Below are positions 1 to 8,534 of a stretch of 64,000 bases of DNA, piece by piece. Origin of the DNA: Planococcus sp. 107-1 (GTDB lineage: Bacteria > Bacillota > Bacilli > Bacillales_A > Planococcaceae); NCBI RefSeq assembly GCF_021513255.1, contig NZ_CP090977.1, positions 3,100,001-3,164,000 on the forward strand, read 5' to 3'. The notes beneath the pieces were generated by a model. It was not told the origin of the DNA, made no database searches, and saw only the letters and a list, made by a program, of their open reading frames with translations. Position numbers and translations under genes: made by a program. Each line of letters begins with the position of its first letter. The stretch's first letter is position 1.

Positions 1-630
1 CTCGCCAACTTTTCGGATAGTATAGTTTTCCTGTTCTTTTACATCCCCGTAACTATCAAGGACTTTGCCATCCGGACCAATCAATTGCATCCAAGCCGCT
101 TCTTCCTCCAGTTCTGCTTTCAACTCCGCCGCTAAATTCAAGTCCTCTTTTTCCCAGTCAATTGCCGGTTCAGCCAAAGCGAGCCATTGGGCAGCAAGGT
201 TCTCCTTGCCGTAAAGTAAAAACAAGGTTCCCCGCCCCGTATTTTCCAATTCCCAATAATGATGCTGCCCGTCAGCCGAATCGCTCCAAATTCGCGCTGC
301 TATTTCTTCGACTGCAAACTGTTCAGGCAGTTTTCCATCGGTATTGAAAGAATCCAGGACCCGCCCATTGGAATCCAATAAGATCAGCCAGCCGTCTTGA
401 GCTTCCGCCAATTTTCTCAAATCGCTTTTAATCGAAGCGCCATTTTTATCGAAATCGAATTGATTCACAAAATAACTGCTTTCTGCATCCGCTAAATCCC
501 GGGCTGCTTCATCTTCAGTGATGAAATAGCCGATTGCTCCCCAAAGCGTCAGCATGAATACCAGAAAAACGAATGACAACAGGAAGAGCTGGATAAAGAA
601 CTGCACCATAAACCGCTTATGCAGATTCAT
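1..630 (-). CDS. Sensor histidine kinase, N-terminal part (cut by window start)
   Basis: Open frame from an ATG at 628-630 that runs off the window. It begins with a short cytoplasmic stretch and a strongly hydrophobic segment (about residues 8-35), then a hydrophilic domain of about 170 residues, the usual N-terminus of a membrane sensor kinase. The HAMP, dimerisation and ATPase domains would lie outside. Its start overlaps the end of the OmpR-type regulator gene by 14 bases, so the two are co-translated. The kinase call rests on this coupling and on topology, because no kinase motif is inside the window. Confidence 0.8.
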   Translation of the reverse strand, partial: MNLHKRFMVQFFIQLFLLSFVFLVFMLTLWGAIGYFITEDEAARDLADAESSYFVNQFDFDKNGASIKSDLRKLAEAQDGWLILLDSNGRVLDSFNTDGKLPEQFAVEEIAARIWSDSADGQHHYWELENTGRGTLFLLYGKENLAAQWLALAEPAIDWEKEDLNLAAELKAELEEEAAWMQLIGPDGKVLDSYGDVKEQENYTIRKVGE

Positions 631-1351
631 GGCTGCCTCCTCCTGGAACAAATTTATAGCCAAGTCCTCTAACGGTTACGATCAACGCCGGACTGCTGGG
701 ATCGGCTTCGATTTTTTCCCGTAATTTCCGGATATGGACCATGACGGTATTGTCTTCGCCGAAAAATTCTTCGCCCCATACATTTTCATAAAGCTGGCTT
801 TTGCTGAATAATTGATTAGGATGCTTACAGAAAAACAGCAGCAATTGATATACTTGAGCTGGCAATTCAACGGGATTCCCGTGAACTTTCACTTCACCTG
901 CGTTCGGATTGACAGAAAGTGCACCGTATTCAAAAAGCGCCGGTTCAAGCTTTGGCACATTGCCAAGCCGCCTTCTGAGATGCGCTTTAATGCGGGCTGC
1001 CACTTCCAGCGGATTAAAGGGCTTCGTGATGTAATCGTCCGCCCCCATCGCAAATCCGGTCAATTTATCGAGATCGGTTGAGCGGGCGGTCAAAAAGAAA
1101 ATCGACGCGTCCGAGATCTCCCGGATGAGCGGACAGATTTCGAGGCCGCTCCGCCCCGGCAGCATGACATCCAGCAAAATCAGATCATAAGATTTCGATT
1201 TGCATAATTCCAGCGCCTCTTCCGCAGTGCCGGCCGTATCGATATGCCGAAAATCTTCCCTTTTTAAAATGGTTAACAGCATATGTAAAATCGCTTGTTC
1301 ATCTTCTACGATCAATAATTGAGGGTCTTTCATCGAGACATTCCCTTCCAT
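617..1351 (-). CDS. OmpR/PhoB-family response regulator
   Basis: Receiver domain (about residues 10-125) with the acidic pocket VEDE near residue 15, phospho-acceptor Asp61 in LLDVMLPG, and Lys in the TKPF motif; then a winged-helix Trans_reg_C domain ending in VRGLGYKF. I chose the ATG at 1349-1351, which has AAAGGA six bases upstream, giving 244 aa. A GTG/ATG further upstream is less well placed and the ATG at 1331-1333 is also possible. It is co-transcribed with the kinase at 1-630 and divergent from an ABC exporter that is its likely target. Confidence 0.93.
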   Translation of the reverse strand: MEGNVSMKDPQLLIVEDEQAILHMLLTILKREDFRHIDTAGTAEEALELCKSKSYDLILLDVMLPGRSGLEICPLIREISDASIFFLTARSTDLDKLTGFAMGADDYITKPFNPLEVAARIKAHLRRRLGNVPKLEPALFEYGALSVNPNAGEVKVHGNPVELPAQVYQLLLFFCKHPNQLFSKSQLYENVWGEEFFGEDNTVMVHIRKLREKIEADPSSPALIVTVRGLGYKFVPGGGSHESA

Positions 1352-1390
1352 CTTGTTTCCTTTATTTATCATATCATTCCCGTGATTTAA

Positions 1391-1439
1391 TTAAGGAGAA
1401 TTAAGGAAAAATTAAGGCAACGGTTCTTTCAGCTTAAGG
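1391..1439 (+). promoter_or_regulatory. Four TTAAGG direct repeats, likely response-regulator binding sites
   Basis: TTAAGG occurs at 1391, 1401, 1412 and 1434. The spacings of 10, 11 and 22 bases put all copies on one face of the helix. Direct repeats about one turn apart are how OmpR/PhoB-family regulators bind. A -10-like TATAAT lies at 1449-1454 with only a poor -35, as expected of an activated promoter. The site sits between the regulator gene and the ABC exporter. Confidence 0.65.
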
Positions 1440-1512
1440 AACCGGTTTTATAATGAAGACAGATACAAGCAAACGGGCTTTGCGCCCAAAAGAACTTTGG
1501 AGGGAAATCATC

Positions 1513-2202
1513 ATGATTGCCATTGGAAAAAGAGAATTCATCAGCATGTTCAAAAGCGTTAAATCCATTATCATCATCGCCATACTGCTCCTCACATCCT
1601 ATTATTCAGCGAAATTCTCCGGACTATTAGCGTCCGGCATCGCGCTTACTGAAAAGGAAATGGCCGATATCCATACCGTCGGGCTGCTGATCCTGCTGTT
1701 CATCTTCGGCCAATTATTCGTGATGGGTTTGTCGCATGACAGCATCAACAAAGAAAGCCATGAACGCACGATGCGGTTTCTCGTCACCCGGACTTCCCGG
1801 CTGCAAATCCTGCTCGGCAAATTTGCCGGTGCTTGGCTGTTCTGGTTTACATGCCTTGTGATTTCATTTTTAGTAATCGCCATTTTTGCTTTGAAGTTCG
1901 ATTTCTTCATCTTCTCTCAAGTGATGGCTTTGCTCACATTCCAGATCGCCTTGACGATTTTGCTGTCTGTCGCCATCCCGAAACCGTCCGCGACCATGTT
2001 TCTCGGAATCGTCATCGGCCTATTGTTTCCGGCGCTTGGCGCTTGGTTGGTCTTTACAGACAATCCGTGGTTTTCATGGCTCAAATTCGCGAGCCCGTAT
2101 TATTATTTGATGGAAGACACGTATCAGTTTTTGATTATTTTTGGGCTCGCCGGGCTGCTGCTGGCAGCGGCTGCACTGATTTTTAACAGGAGGGATTTTT
2201 GA
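1513..2202 (+). CDS. ABC-2 type exporter permease
   Basis: Predicted integral membrane protein of 229 aa with about six hydrophobic segments (residues near 20-35, 55-80, 110-135, 140-165, 175-195 and 205-225), typical of single-subunit ABC-2 permeases. The ATG at 1513 has GGAGGG seven bases upstream; an in-frame ATG at 1453 lacks a ribosome site. The stop codon overlaps the start of the ATPase gene (TGATG at 2200), so the two subunits are translationally coupled. The substrate is not evident; two-component control suggests an antimicrobial peptide or envelope-stress role (inference). Confidence 0.85.
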   Translation: MIAIGKREFISMFKSVKSIIIIAILLLTSYYSAKFSGLLASGIALTEKEMADIHTVGLLILLFIFGQLFVMGLSHDSINKESHERTMRFLVTRTSRLQILLGKFAGAWLFWFTCLVISFLVIAIFALKFDFFIFSQVMALLTFQIALTILLSVAIPKPSATMFLGIVIGLLFPALGAWLVFTDNPWFSWLKFASPYYYLMEDTYQFLIIFGLAGLLLAAAALIFNRRDF

Positions 2203-3107
2203 TGAAAGCGATTGAAACGAAGTTACTGAACAAAACATATGGCTCCACCTCCGTCGTGAGCGGCATTAACCTTGTTGTTGAAGAAGGGGAAATCTTCGGC
2301 TTCCTCGGGCGCAACGGGGCAGGAAAATCCACGTTCATCAATATGCTGACCGGCATCACCCGTCCGACAAGCGGCAGCTTTACGATTCTAGGCGTGGAAG
2401 GTCCGGACGAACGGATGAAAAAGCATATCGGCGTCATGCCGGATTACTCCACACTGTTCAATTCGATGAATGCCATGAAGCATCTGAAATTCTTGTCCTC
2501 CCTATCCGGGAAGCCGGTTTCCACTGCCGAATGCCGACAGGTCTTGAACCAAGTCGGCCTAGAAAATGCCGGCAATAAAAAAGTCGGCAAATTCTCTTTC
2601 GGGATGAAGAAAAAACTCGGCATTGCCCAAGCCATCATTCACGACCCGAACCTGATTTTCCTCGATGAACCGACTTCCGGCCTCGATGCGGAATCGGCAT
2701 TGCATATCCATAAATTGATCGGATCATTGAAAGAGCGCGGCAAGACCGTTTTCATGACTTCCCATAACCTAGACGAAGTCGAAAAGATCTGCACGACGAT
2801 TGCCATTATGAAAGACGGCGGCATTGTCAAAAGCGGGACGATGGACGAGCTGCGATCTTATTACCGCTCCGCCATTACGGTTGAACTGAAGCACGGTCCA
2901 GTTCCAGCAGGCGAATCCCACAATCTTTACACTTGGCTTGAGACAGCGGGTTCTGAATTGCGGAAAGAAACGGGCTCTACTTCAATTACAGTCGGAAGCG
3001 AAAAAAGAATTGCGGAAATCATACGGGCCTTCACCCGCTGCCAAGTCGATATTTTCCGGGTGGAAGTAAATGAGCCTTCCTTAGAGGAAATGTTCTTAGC
3101 GGAGTAG
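2202..3107 (+). CDS. ABC transporter ATP-binding protein
   Basis: CcmA/NatA-type ATPase of 301 aa. Walker A GRNGAGKST is near residue 40, the signature is a relaxed SFGMKKKL, Walker B is LIFLDEP followed by the D-loop SGLD, and the switch His is in TSHN. The roughly 80-residue C-terminal extension is usual for exporter ATPases of this type. Start is the ATG at 2202, overlapping the permease stop, with AGGAGGGA upstream; a TTG three bases earlier is less likely. It powers the permease encoded just before it. Confidence 0.92.
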   Translation: MKAIETKLLNKTYGSTSVVSGINLVVEEGEIFGFLGRNGAGKSTFINMLTGITRPTSGSFTILGVEGPDERMKKHIGVMPDYSTLFNSMNAMKHLKFLSSLSGKPVSTAECRQVLNQVGLENAGNKKVGKFSFGMKKKLGIAQAIIHDPNLIFLDEPTSGLDAESALHIHKLIGSLKERGKTVFMTSHNLDEVEKICTTIAIMKDGGIVKSGTMDELRSYYRSAITVELKHGPVPAGESHNLYTWLETAGSELRKETGSTSITVGSEKRIAEIIRAFTRCQVDIFRVEVNEPSLEEMFLAE

Positions 3108-3141
3108 AATATAAACAAAAGATAAACAAAAGATAAGCAAA

Positions 3142-3178
3142 AACCGCAGTGAAAGGCATCGGCCATTTCACTGCGGTT
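3142..3178 (-). terminator. Terminator of the Spo0E-like gene
   Basis: Thirteen-base perfect arms (AACCGCAGTGAAA and its complement) around a 10-base loop. On the minus strand the stem is followed by TTTTT, so it serves the gene ending at 3198. It may also slow plus-strand readthrough from the ABC operon. Confidence 0.8.
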
Positions 3179-3197
3179 CATTGTTTACGGGTATTTT

Positions 3198-3362
3198 CTA
3201 ATTCTTGGTTTCACTATGTCTTTTCAAATTCGAAGACTGTTTCATCAATTCATTAAGTAGGTCATCCAGCTCTTGTGAAATGCGGATGGTTTCAGGATGC
3301 GTCAAACCTTTTGTTAATCCGGAATGGATCATCAATGCTTGCTTTTCTTCAAAGTCCGTCAT
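3198..3362 (-). CDS. Spo0E-like aspartyl-phosphate phosphatase
   Basis: Small 54-aa protein with the motif HPETIRISQELD followed by a second helix (LLNELMK). SQELD is the hallmark of the Spo0E/YnzD family, small helical-hairpin phosphatases that remove phosphate from Spo0A~P and so delay sporulation. The ATG at 3360-3362 is preceded by GGAGG, seven bases away. A good SigA promoter lies upstream. Substrate assignment is from the family, not from this sequence. Confidence 0.85.
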   Translation of the reverse strand: MTDFEEKQALMIHSGLTKGLTHPETIRISQELDDLLNELMKQSSNLKRHSETKN

Positions 3363-3461
3363 CACCGAACCTCCTCCTTCTTTGGCGGGGCCTAGTGCCC
3401 ATGCGGAAATCCAAGCTTTTCTGCTTGGTTAAGACATCGTACATCCAATAGAATCTATTCT

Positions 3462-3490
3462 ATTATAGACTTTCTACACGAGACTATCAA
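3462..3490 (-). promoter_or_regulatory. SigA-type promoter of the Spo0E-like gene
   Basis: On the minus strand TTGATA (3485-3490), a 17-base spacer and a perfect TATAAT (3462-3467). It lies about 100 bases upstream of the Spo0E-like start. An AT-rich palindrome-like run (AATAGAATCTATTCTATT) overlaps the -10 and could be an operator. Confidence 0.75.
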
Positions 3491-3613
3491 TTCCCTCCTA
3501 AAAAAGGAAAAGATTTCCCCTTAATGCAATCATTACATAAATAATGAAATGGTTCAATCGTCTTATTTACTCTACTTAGAATATTAAATAAAAAATCAAA
3601 AGTCCTGTTTCGC

Positions 3614-4180
3614 TTAATCTTGAGTTACATATTTCAATAATTCCACCAATAGTTTATTCATCTCTTCGGCGTTTTGTTTGAAATCCTGGCGATGCCATTC
3701 TATAACTAACCCAAGGATCGCATTGGCCTGATATGCACTCAGCATGCCCGTATCGATTTTGTCGTTGCCATGAAGGCGCATATCTTCGTCCAGCAATTGC
3801 TGGAGATGGTCGAACAGCAAATAATAATAGTTCAAAGGAGCTGTTTTGGAAAATACAATCCGGTAGAATTCTTCGTATTTTTCGATATGATGGAAAATCC
3901 GGATCGTCGCCGGATTCAATTCTTTCGTATGGATGGTCCAAGCATATTTGTAGGGTTCCAGATAAGAATCCTTTAAATTCTGCATGATTTCCTTGAAATA
4001 TTCTTCAAAAAGATTTTCCACTTGGCCGTAATGCGTATAAAAAGTGCCGCGGTTCACTTTCGCCAATCGGCAAATTTCCGTCACAGAAATGGAGTTCAAG
4101 GTCTTTTCTTTCAAGAGGAGCATCAATGCTTCTTTTAAAGACTCTTTCGTTTTGATGATGCGCAAATCCAATTGCTTCAT
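3614..4180 (-). CDS. TetR/AcrR-family repressor
   Basis: 188 aa with an N-terminal TetR helix-turn-helix (about residues 10-55: SISVTEICRLAKVNRGTFYTHY) and an all-helical ligand domain. The ATG at 4178-4180 has GAGGTG six bases away; a GTG nine bases upstream falls inside that ribosome site. It is divergent from an SDR gene 142 bases away that is its probable target. A second TetR/SDR divergent pair of the same design is at 11.9-13.3 kb. Confidence 0.9.
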   Translation of the reverse strand: MKQLDLRIIKTKESLKEALMLLLKEKTLNSISVTEICRLAKVNRGTFYTHYGQVENLFEEYFKEIMQNLKDSYLEPYKYAWTIHTKELNPATIRIFHHIEKYEEFYRIVFSKTAPLNYYYLLFDHLQQLLDEDMRLHGNDKIDTGMLSAYQANAILGLVIEWHRQDFKQNAEEMNKLLVELLKYVTQD

Positions 4181-4194
4181 TATTTCCACCTCTT

Positions 4195-4303
4195 ATTAGA
4201 CAGTTTTTTAATTTGTGTTCTTTAATAGACAGTTATTCATTTTTTGCTTATTGTAAGCGATTGCTCAAAAGGATTATAATTTTATTATACAGTTGTTCAT
4301 TAA
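4195..4303. promoter_or_regulatory. SDR promoter and three repeats, candidate TetR operators
   Basis: Plus-strand promoter TTGTAA (4251-4256), 18-base spacer, TATAAT (4275-4280). Related sequences with the core ACAGTT recur three times: near 4197-4212, at 4223-4241 (AATAGACAGTTATTCATT) and at 4284-4302 (TTATACAGTTGTTCATTA). The last lies just downstream of the -10, where a repressor would block transcription. Direct repetition of this core suggests binding sites for the divergent TetR protein. Confidence 0.55.
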
Positions 4304-4322
4304 AAAACAGGAGGTTTTATTG

Positions 4323-5084
4323 ATGAAATTAGAAGGCAAAGTAGCAGTAGTAACAGGCGCAGCATCCGGTATGGGAAAAGCGATTGCGGAATTATACGCA
4401 GCTGAAGGCGCGAAAGTCATCGTAGCGGACTTGAACTTGGAAGGTGCAGAAGCAGTCGCTGCAGGCATCACAACAAACGGCGGTACTGCAAAAGCGGTTA
4501 AAGCGAACGTAGCAAAGCAAGAAGACGTGGAAAGCATGATCGATGCAGCAGTCAACGATTACGGCACGCTTGATATCTTAGTCAATAATGCCGGCATCAT
4601 GGACGGATTTGAGCCGGTCGGCGACATTACAGATGAACGCTGGGACCTGATTTTCGACATCAACACGAAAGGCGTAATGCGCGCTATGCGTAAAGCCATT
4701 CCGATCTTCTTGGAGAAAAAGAAAGGCAATATCATCAACATCGCGTCAACTGGCGGCATGAACGGTGCACATGCTGGCGCTACTTACGGCGCATCAAAAC
4801 ACGCAGTAGTCGGCATGACGAAAAACACTGGCTTTATGTACGCAAAAGAAGGCATCCGCTGCAACGCGATTGCCCCAGGAGCAGTTGAAACCAACATCAG
4901 CGCTTCTATGAAGAACATCAACGAATTTGGCATGGGCCGCTCACGCTTAGCTCAAGCGGTTATCCCGAGCGTTGGCCAGCCACAAGATATTGCACAAGTT
5001 GCTTTGTTCTTGGCATCTGACGAATCAAACTTCGTCAATGGCACAGTTGTAACAGCAGATGGCGGCTGGACAGCAGCGTTCTAA
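4323..5084 (+). CDS. Short-chain dehydrogenase/reductase (SDR)
   Basis: Classical SDR of 253 aa: cofactor motif TGAASGMG near residues 12-19, NNAG near 91-94, catalytic Ser in IASTGG, Tyr and Lys in YGASK, and the C-terminal ADGGWTAAF typical of glucose-1-dehydrogenase/FabG-like enzymes. The Asp after the second strand (ADLN) suggests NAD preference. Start is the ATG at 4323 with AGGAGG upstream. Substrate unknown; a TetR gene upstream suggests induction by a small molecule. Confidence 0.92.
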   Translation: MKLEGKVAVVTGAASGMGKAIAELYAAEGAKVIVADLNLEGAEAVAAGITTNGGTAKAVKANVAKQEDVESMIDAAVNDYGTLDILVNNAGIMDGFEPVGDITDERWDLIFDINTKGVMRAMRKAIPIFLEKKKGNIINIASTGGMNGAHAGATYGASKHAVVGMTKNTGFMYAKEGIRCNAIAPGAVETNISASMKNINEFGMGRSRLAQAVIPSVGQPQDIAQVALFLASDESNFVNGTVVTADGGWTAAF

Positions 5085-5109
5085 AAAAACCTTGTCCGCT
5101 AAACAATAA

Positions 5110-5155
5110 AACAGCAAAAGCCCCAGTTCACTTCGAACCGGGGCTTTTTGCTGTT
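5110..5155. terminator. Bidirectional terminator
   Basis: Arms of about 15 bases (AACAGCAAAAGCCCC paired with GGGGCTTTTTGCTGTT) with A and T runs on both sides. It separates the plus-strand SDR gene from the convergent adaB. Confidence 0.85.
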
Positions 5156-5657
5156 ACCTGCTTACTGCATTCGCTTGCCGTTCTCTCACCGCCCGCTCGT
5201 GCCCAAGCAGCCATTCTTTCCGTTCGAGGGTGCCGGCATAGCCCGTCAGCGTACCGTTCGAACCGATGACGCGGTGGCACGGGACAACGATGGTCAGCTT
5301 GTTCTTGCTGTTGGCGCTCCCCACTGCACGCACTGCTTTGTCGCGGCCAATCGCAACGGCAATCTCCTTATAGGAGGCGGTTTTCGCGTATTCGACTTCC
5401 ATCAACGCCTGCCAAACTTCCTGCTGAAAAGGCGTCCCGATGGAATAGAGCGGCAAATCGAAATCCATGCGTTCACCTTTGAAATACTCTTCAAGCTGCT
5501 GCGCGCATTGTTTGAGTGGCTTTGGTGTCTCGGCGGTCAGAAGATGCTGCGGCTCCGTTCGGTCTGTAAATAGGATCGAATGGATGCTTTCTGCATTTCC
5601 GGCAATTTCAATAATGCCGACCGGTGACGGCAGATCGAGCAGATGCATTTCATTCAT
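5154..5657 (-). CDS. adaB: Methylated-DNA--protein-cysteine methyltransferase
   Basis: 167-aa O6-alkylguanine repair protein. The active-site motif PCHRVIGSNG carries the acceptor Cys (near residue 130), and the helix-turn-helix with RAVG(S)AN that flips the base is present. It transfers the alkyl group to itself and is used once. Start ATG 5655-5657 overlaps the adaA stop by four bases (ATGA), so this pair matches the adaA-adaB operon of Bacillus. An ogt label would be equivalent biochemically. Confidence 0.93.
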   Translation of the reverse strand: MNEMHLLDLPSPVGIIEIAGNAESIHSILFTDRTEPQHLLTAETPKPLKQCAQQLEEYFKGERMDFDLPLYSIGTPFQQEVWQALMEVEYAKTASYKEIAVAIGRDKAVRAVGSANSKNKLTIVVPCHRVIGSNGTLTGYAGTLERKEWLLGHERAVRERQANAVSR

Positions 5658-6238
5658 GATAAGGCCCTCCTTGTCCCGGCTTGTACACCGTTTTTGCGGT
5701 AGTCGCCGGGAGATAATTGTTTGATCGTTTTAAACGCTTTATAGAAATTGGACGGACTTTGGAATCCCGCCTCGTAGCAGATATCAAGATTGGATAAGGC
5801 ACTGTGTTCAATAAGATGCGCCGCTTTGTCGACGCGGATCCGTTTCAAATAAGCGAGCGGTGTTTCCCCGGTCTCTTGTTTGAAAATCCGGTCCAGATAA
5901 GACGGCGTGAGGCCTGCATGATCCGCAATTTCCTGCAACAGCAAAGGCTTTCTGTAATTGGCCGCGAGAAATAAGGCCACTTCCCGCACCACTTCCGTAT
6001 TCGGCGACAGTCCGGCGTTCGGCTGGCATCTTTTGCAGGCGCGATAGCCGTGCGCTTCCGCTTCGTGCTGCGAGAAATAAAACTCAACATTGATTTTTTT
6101 CGGTTTCCGGGAACGGCAGGATGGACGGCAGTAAATGCCAGTCGTCTTTACCGCCGTATAGAACAAGCCGTCATAGCCCGGGTCGCAGGCCATGATTTTC
6201 TCCCACATTTCTTCAAATGAAAAATGCGTGTTTTTCAT
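5654..6238 (-). CDS. adaA: Methylphosphotriester-DNA alkyltransferase / AraC-type activator AdaA
   Basis: 194 aa. The N-terminal Ada zinc domain (about residues 1-85) has the four Cys ligands in IYCRPSC and ACKRC; the first accepts a methyl group from DNA phosphotriesters and turns the protein into an activator. An AraC-type double helix-turn-helix follows (about 90-185, YEAGFQSPSNFYKAFK). The length matches B. subtilis AdaA rather than the fused E. coli Ada. It is the first gene of a two-gene operon with adaB. Confidence 0.93.
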   Translation of the reverse strand: MKNTHFSFEEMWEKIMACDPGYDGLFYTAVKTTGIYCRPSCRSRKPKKINVEFYFSQHEAEAHGYRACKRCQPNAGLSPNTEVVREVALFLAANYRKPLLLQEIADHAGLTPSYLDRIFKQETGETPLAYLKRIRVDKAAHLIEHSALSNLDICYEAGFQSPSNFYKAFKTIKQLSPGDYRKNGVQAGTRRALS

Positions 6239-6256
6239 TTTCGGAACCCCTTCCTT

Positions 6257-7027
6257 TTACCTGGCATATAAACGGGATGTCTCGCCGGAATTTACCATTT
6301 GCTTAGCTTCTTCTCTCATTATAGCGAAAATTTTATCCGAAAGCGCATTGCCGATACTGAAGCGGCGAACTCCCCAACTCTTCAATTTTTCCACATTCGT
6401 CAAACCCGGCAGCGACAATAAATTCAGGGGCACTTCGAGTGCATCCACCAGCTCGCGGACGGCATTTTCTTCCTTTAATCCCGGCAGAAAAATCCCGCTT
6501 GCCCCTGCTTGTTCATAGGCTTTTGCACGTTTCACCGCCTCTTCCTGCGACGGAGTTTCCTGAAGATAGATATCGCTCCGCGCATTGATGAAGAAACGTT
6601 CATAACCGGCAGCATCCAGCGCAGAACGAATGGCGCTCAAGCATTCTGCATGTTCCGCTCTATCCCGAAGACCATCTCCATTTTTCATCGAATCTTCAAT
6701 ATTGATGCCTGCCGCTCCGGTTTTTGCGACTTGCAATACATGCCGGACGATGGTCTCGTTATCTTCCGCATATCCAGATTCAATGTCTGCAGACACAGGA
6801 ATCTCCACACTCCCGACAATTTCCTGAATGATCTTCAAATGCATATTAAATGCCATTTTTTCACCATCCGGCAATCCAAAAGAATCGGCAATTCCCCAAC
6901 TGGTGGTGCCAATCGCTTGAAATCCAGCTGCTGCGAGCATTCTCGCCGAGGCACCGTCCCAGGCATTTCCCAGAAATAATACCTTGTCCCCTTGATGCAT
7001 TTCCCAAAAAGCGTTGATGTTATCCAT
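6257..7027 (-). CDS. Isocitrate lyase/PEP mutase family enzyme
   Basis: 256-aa TIM-barrel enzyme. Motifs of the ICL/PEPM superfamily are visible: GTTSWG, the Mg-binding DIESGYAED near residue 80, GINIEDS near 113 and INARSD near 147. The lyase-specific KKCGH loop is absent, so it is not a glyoxylate-cycle isocitrate lyase. Relatives cleave or hydrolyse C-C or C-P bonds of 2-oxo acids; the substrate here is unknown. Start ATG 7025-7027 has AAAGGGGGA upstream. Separate unit just upstream of adaA on the same strand. Confidence 0.82.
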   Translation of the reverse strand: MDNINAFWEMHQGDKVLFLGNAWDGASARMLAAAGFQAIGTTSWGIADSFGLPDGEKMAFNMHLKIIQEIVGSVEIPVSADIESGYAEDNETIVRHVLQVAKTGAAGINIEDSMKNGDGLRDRAEHAECLSAIRSALDAAGYERFFINARSDIYLQETPSQEEAVKRAKAYEQAGASGIFLPGLKEENAVRELVDALEVPLNLLSLPGLTNVEKLKSWGVRRFSIGNALSDKIFAIMREEAKQMVNSGETSRLYAR

Positions 7028-7192
7028 GATTGCTTCCCCCTTTGTCTTCCTGGTTTCATTCTACCAAGCGGTTTAGACGGGTTCGTCCTCATTCTTGCAC
7101 TTATGGTCTGCAAGTTTACAAATCTTAACATGGGCTTAAAGTGGACTTAGCATTCGTCTGCGATACTTAAAGGGAATGATAGAGAGGAGACG

Positions 7193-8041
7193 ATGAAGAC
7201 GATGAAAATTGCAGTAATCGGCGACTTGCACTATCCAGCACTTGCAGAGGAATACGCGTTCATAAAGGAGGACCGAAAAAAGTTCTATGTAAATTTTATG
7301 GAACGTTTTTTCTCGATTCCGGCAGACCTGTACGTATCCATCGGCGATTTGACGAATTACGGTTTGAAAGAGGAGCTCGAAGAAATCTATGCGATCATCG
7401 ATCAGCACCAAAAGCCGTTTGTTCAAGTCCTTGGCAATCACGATCTCTACGGGCAAACCCGCCATGAAGTGCTGACCATCACGCAGCAGAAACGCTACCG
7501 CGACATTTCAACCGACCAAGCAGTGCTCGCTTTTCTCGATACGGCAAAAGAGCAGGATTATCGCGACTGCGGCGGTGCACTTGATCCCGCTCAGCTATAT
7601 TGGCTAGAAGGCGTCGTCGAACAAAGCGGCAATCGCCCACTCATCGTCTTCGGGCACCATCCCGTCTATGACACCACCATCCAATCAGATAAAGAATCTC
7701 GCAGCATCCATCCCGGCATTCCGGTATGGGAAGTGTTGAATAAAAAACAAGGCGCCGGCCTCTATATGAACGGCCATAACCATTGCAACTCCATCGCCGT
7801 TCGCGAACAGTGGAATTTTGTGCAGCTGGCAGCCGTGCTTGATGAACAGACGGCGCGCGTCATTGATGTATCCGATACAGAAATCAGTATCGAGACGATT
7901 GACCTTTACGACCCTGAACTGCAGAAATGCGCACAAGTAATTGGCCACGCCATTCCGCATTTTTCCCTGAACCGCCAGCTGCTCGGACCTGACAGCGACG
8001 TGAAGCATGTGGTTCCGCTGCGAAAAACCGAGAAAGTCTAA
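7193..8041 (+). CDS. Calcineurin-like metallophosphoesterase
   Basis: 282 aa with the complete five-motif metal site of the family in order: GDLHYP near residue 11, GDLTNYG near 52, GNHDLYG near 82, GHHPVYD near 153 and NGHNHCN near 190. No signal peptide, so cytoplasmic. Two starts are possible, 7193 (GAGGAG only three bases away) and 7202 (twelve bases away). Substrate cannot be told from sequence. It stands alone, with its own terminator. Confidence 0.9.
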   Translation: MKTMKIAVIGDLHYPALAEEYAFIKEDRKKFYVNFMERFFSIPADLYVSIGDLTNYGLKEELEEIYAIIDQHQKPFVQVLGNHDLYGQTRHEVLTITQQKRYRDISTDQAVLAFLDTAKEQDYRDCGGALDPAQLYWLEGVVEQSGNRPLIVFGHHPVYDTTIQSDKESRSIHPGIPVWEVLNKKQGAGLYMNGHNHCNSIAVREQWNFVQLAAVLDEQTARVIDVSDTEISIETIDLYDPELQKCAQVIGHAIPHFSLNRQLLGPDSDVKHVVPLRKTEKV

Positions 8042-8053
8042 CTTAATCTATTC

Positions 8054-8088
8054 AAACAGGCAGGCCTTTTCCAGGTCTGCCTGTTTTT
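8054..8088 (+). terminator. Terminator of the phosphoesterase gene
   Basis: AAACAGGCAG-GCC stem paired with CTGCCTGTTT and followed by TTTTT on the plus strand, 13 bases after the stop at 8041. Confidence 0.85.
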
Positions 8089-8144
8089 CCGCCTTCTTTA
8101 TGGTAAAATCTTCTAAACAGTGAAATGCTAGGCGGTGGGGAATA

Positions 8145-8533
8145 ATGGGAAAAAGAATTCTGGTACCTATAGTTATTGTTGTTGTAATTGTTTTGGCTAT
8201 TGTCTTTTGGCGGATGAGCCAAAATGTTGATGTCGGCTATGTGATGGAGATTAGGAAAACGACAGATGGTGAACAGCGTCTCCACGTTGTTGAATTGCCG
8301 AAAGATGAAACAAAAGGCAAGACGCGGAAGAAATTCTCGAGTTGATTGACGAAAAAAGCAGCGAAGATCCGACCTTAGGAGCCACGTACTCGATTCCGTG
8401 GATCAATCGTAACCTGAAATCGAAATACGAGCCGGGCGACCGGGTGCGCATCTACTGGCATGGATGGGTGAACCAGTCCGATCCTCCCCAAATTCCTGGA
8501 ACTTCTCTCATCCTAAAATCTGAATACAACTAA
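8145..8533 (+). pseudogene. DUF3221-type secreted/membrane protein, one frameshift
   Basis: Starts at ATG 8145 behind GGTGGGG. The first frame gives an N-terminal membrane anchor (residues 4-23) and a GYVMEI...LHVVELPKDETKGKT segment, then stops at 8345. The next frame over continues it as AEEILELIDEKSSEDP... YEPGDRVRIYWHG, ending at 8533. Joined with one extra base near 8321-8326 they make about 129 aa with the DUF3221 pattern (YobA-like). Function unknown. It could be a real pseudogene or a missing base in the consensus. Confidence 0.75.
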
Positions 8534-8534
8534 A

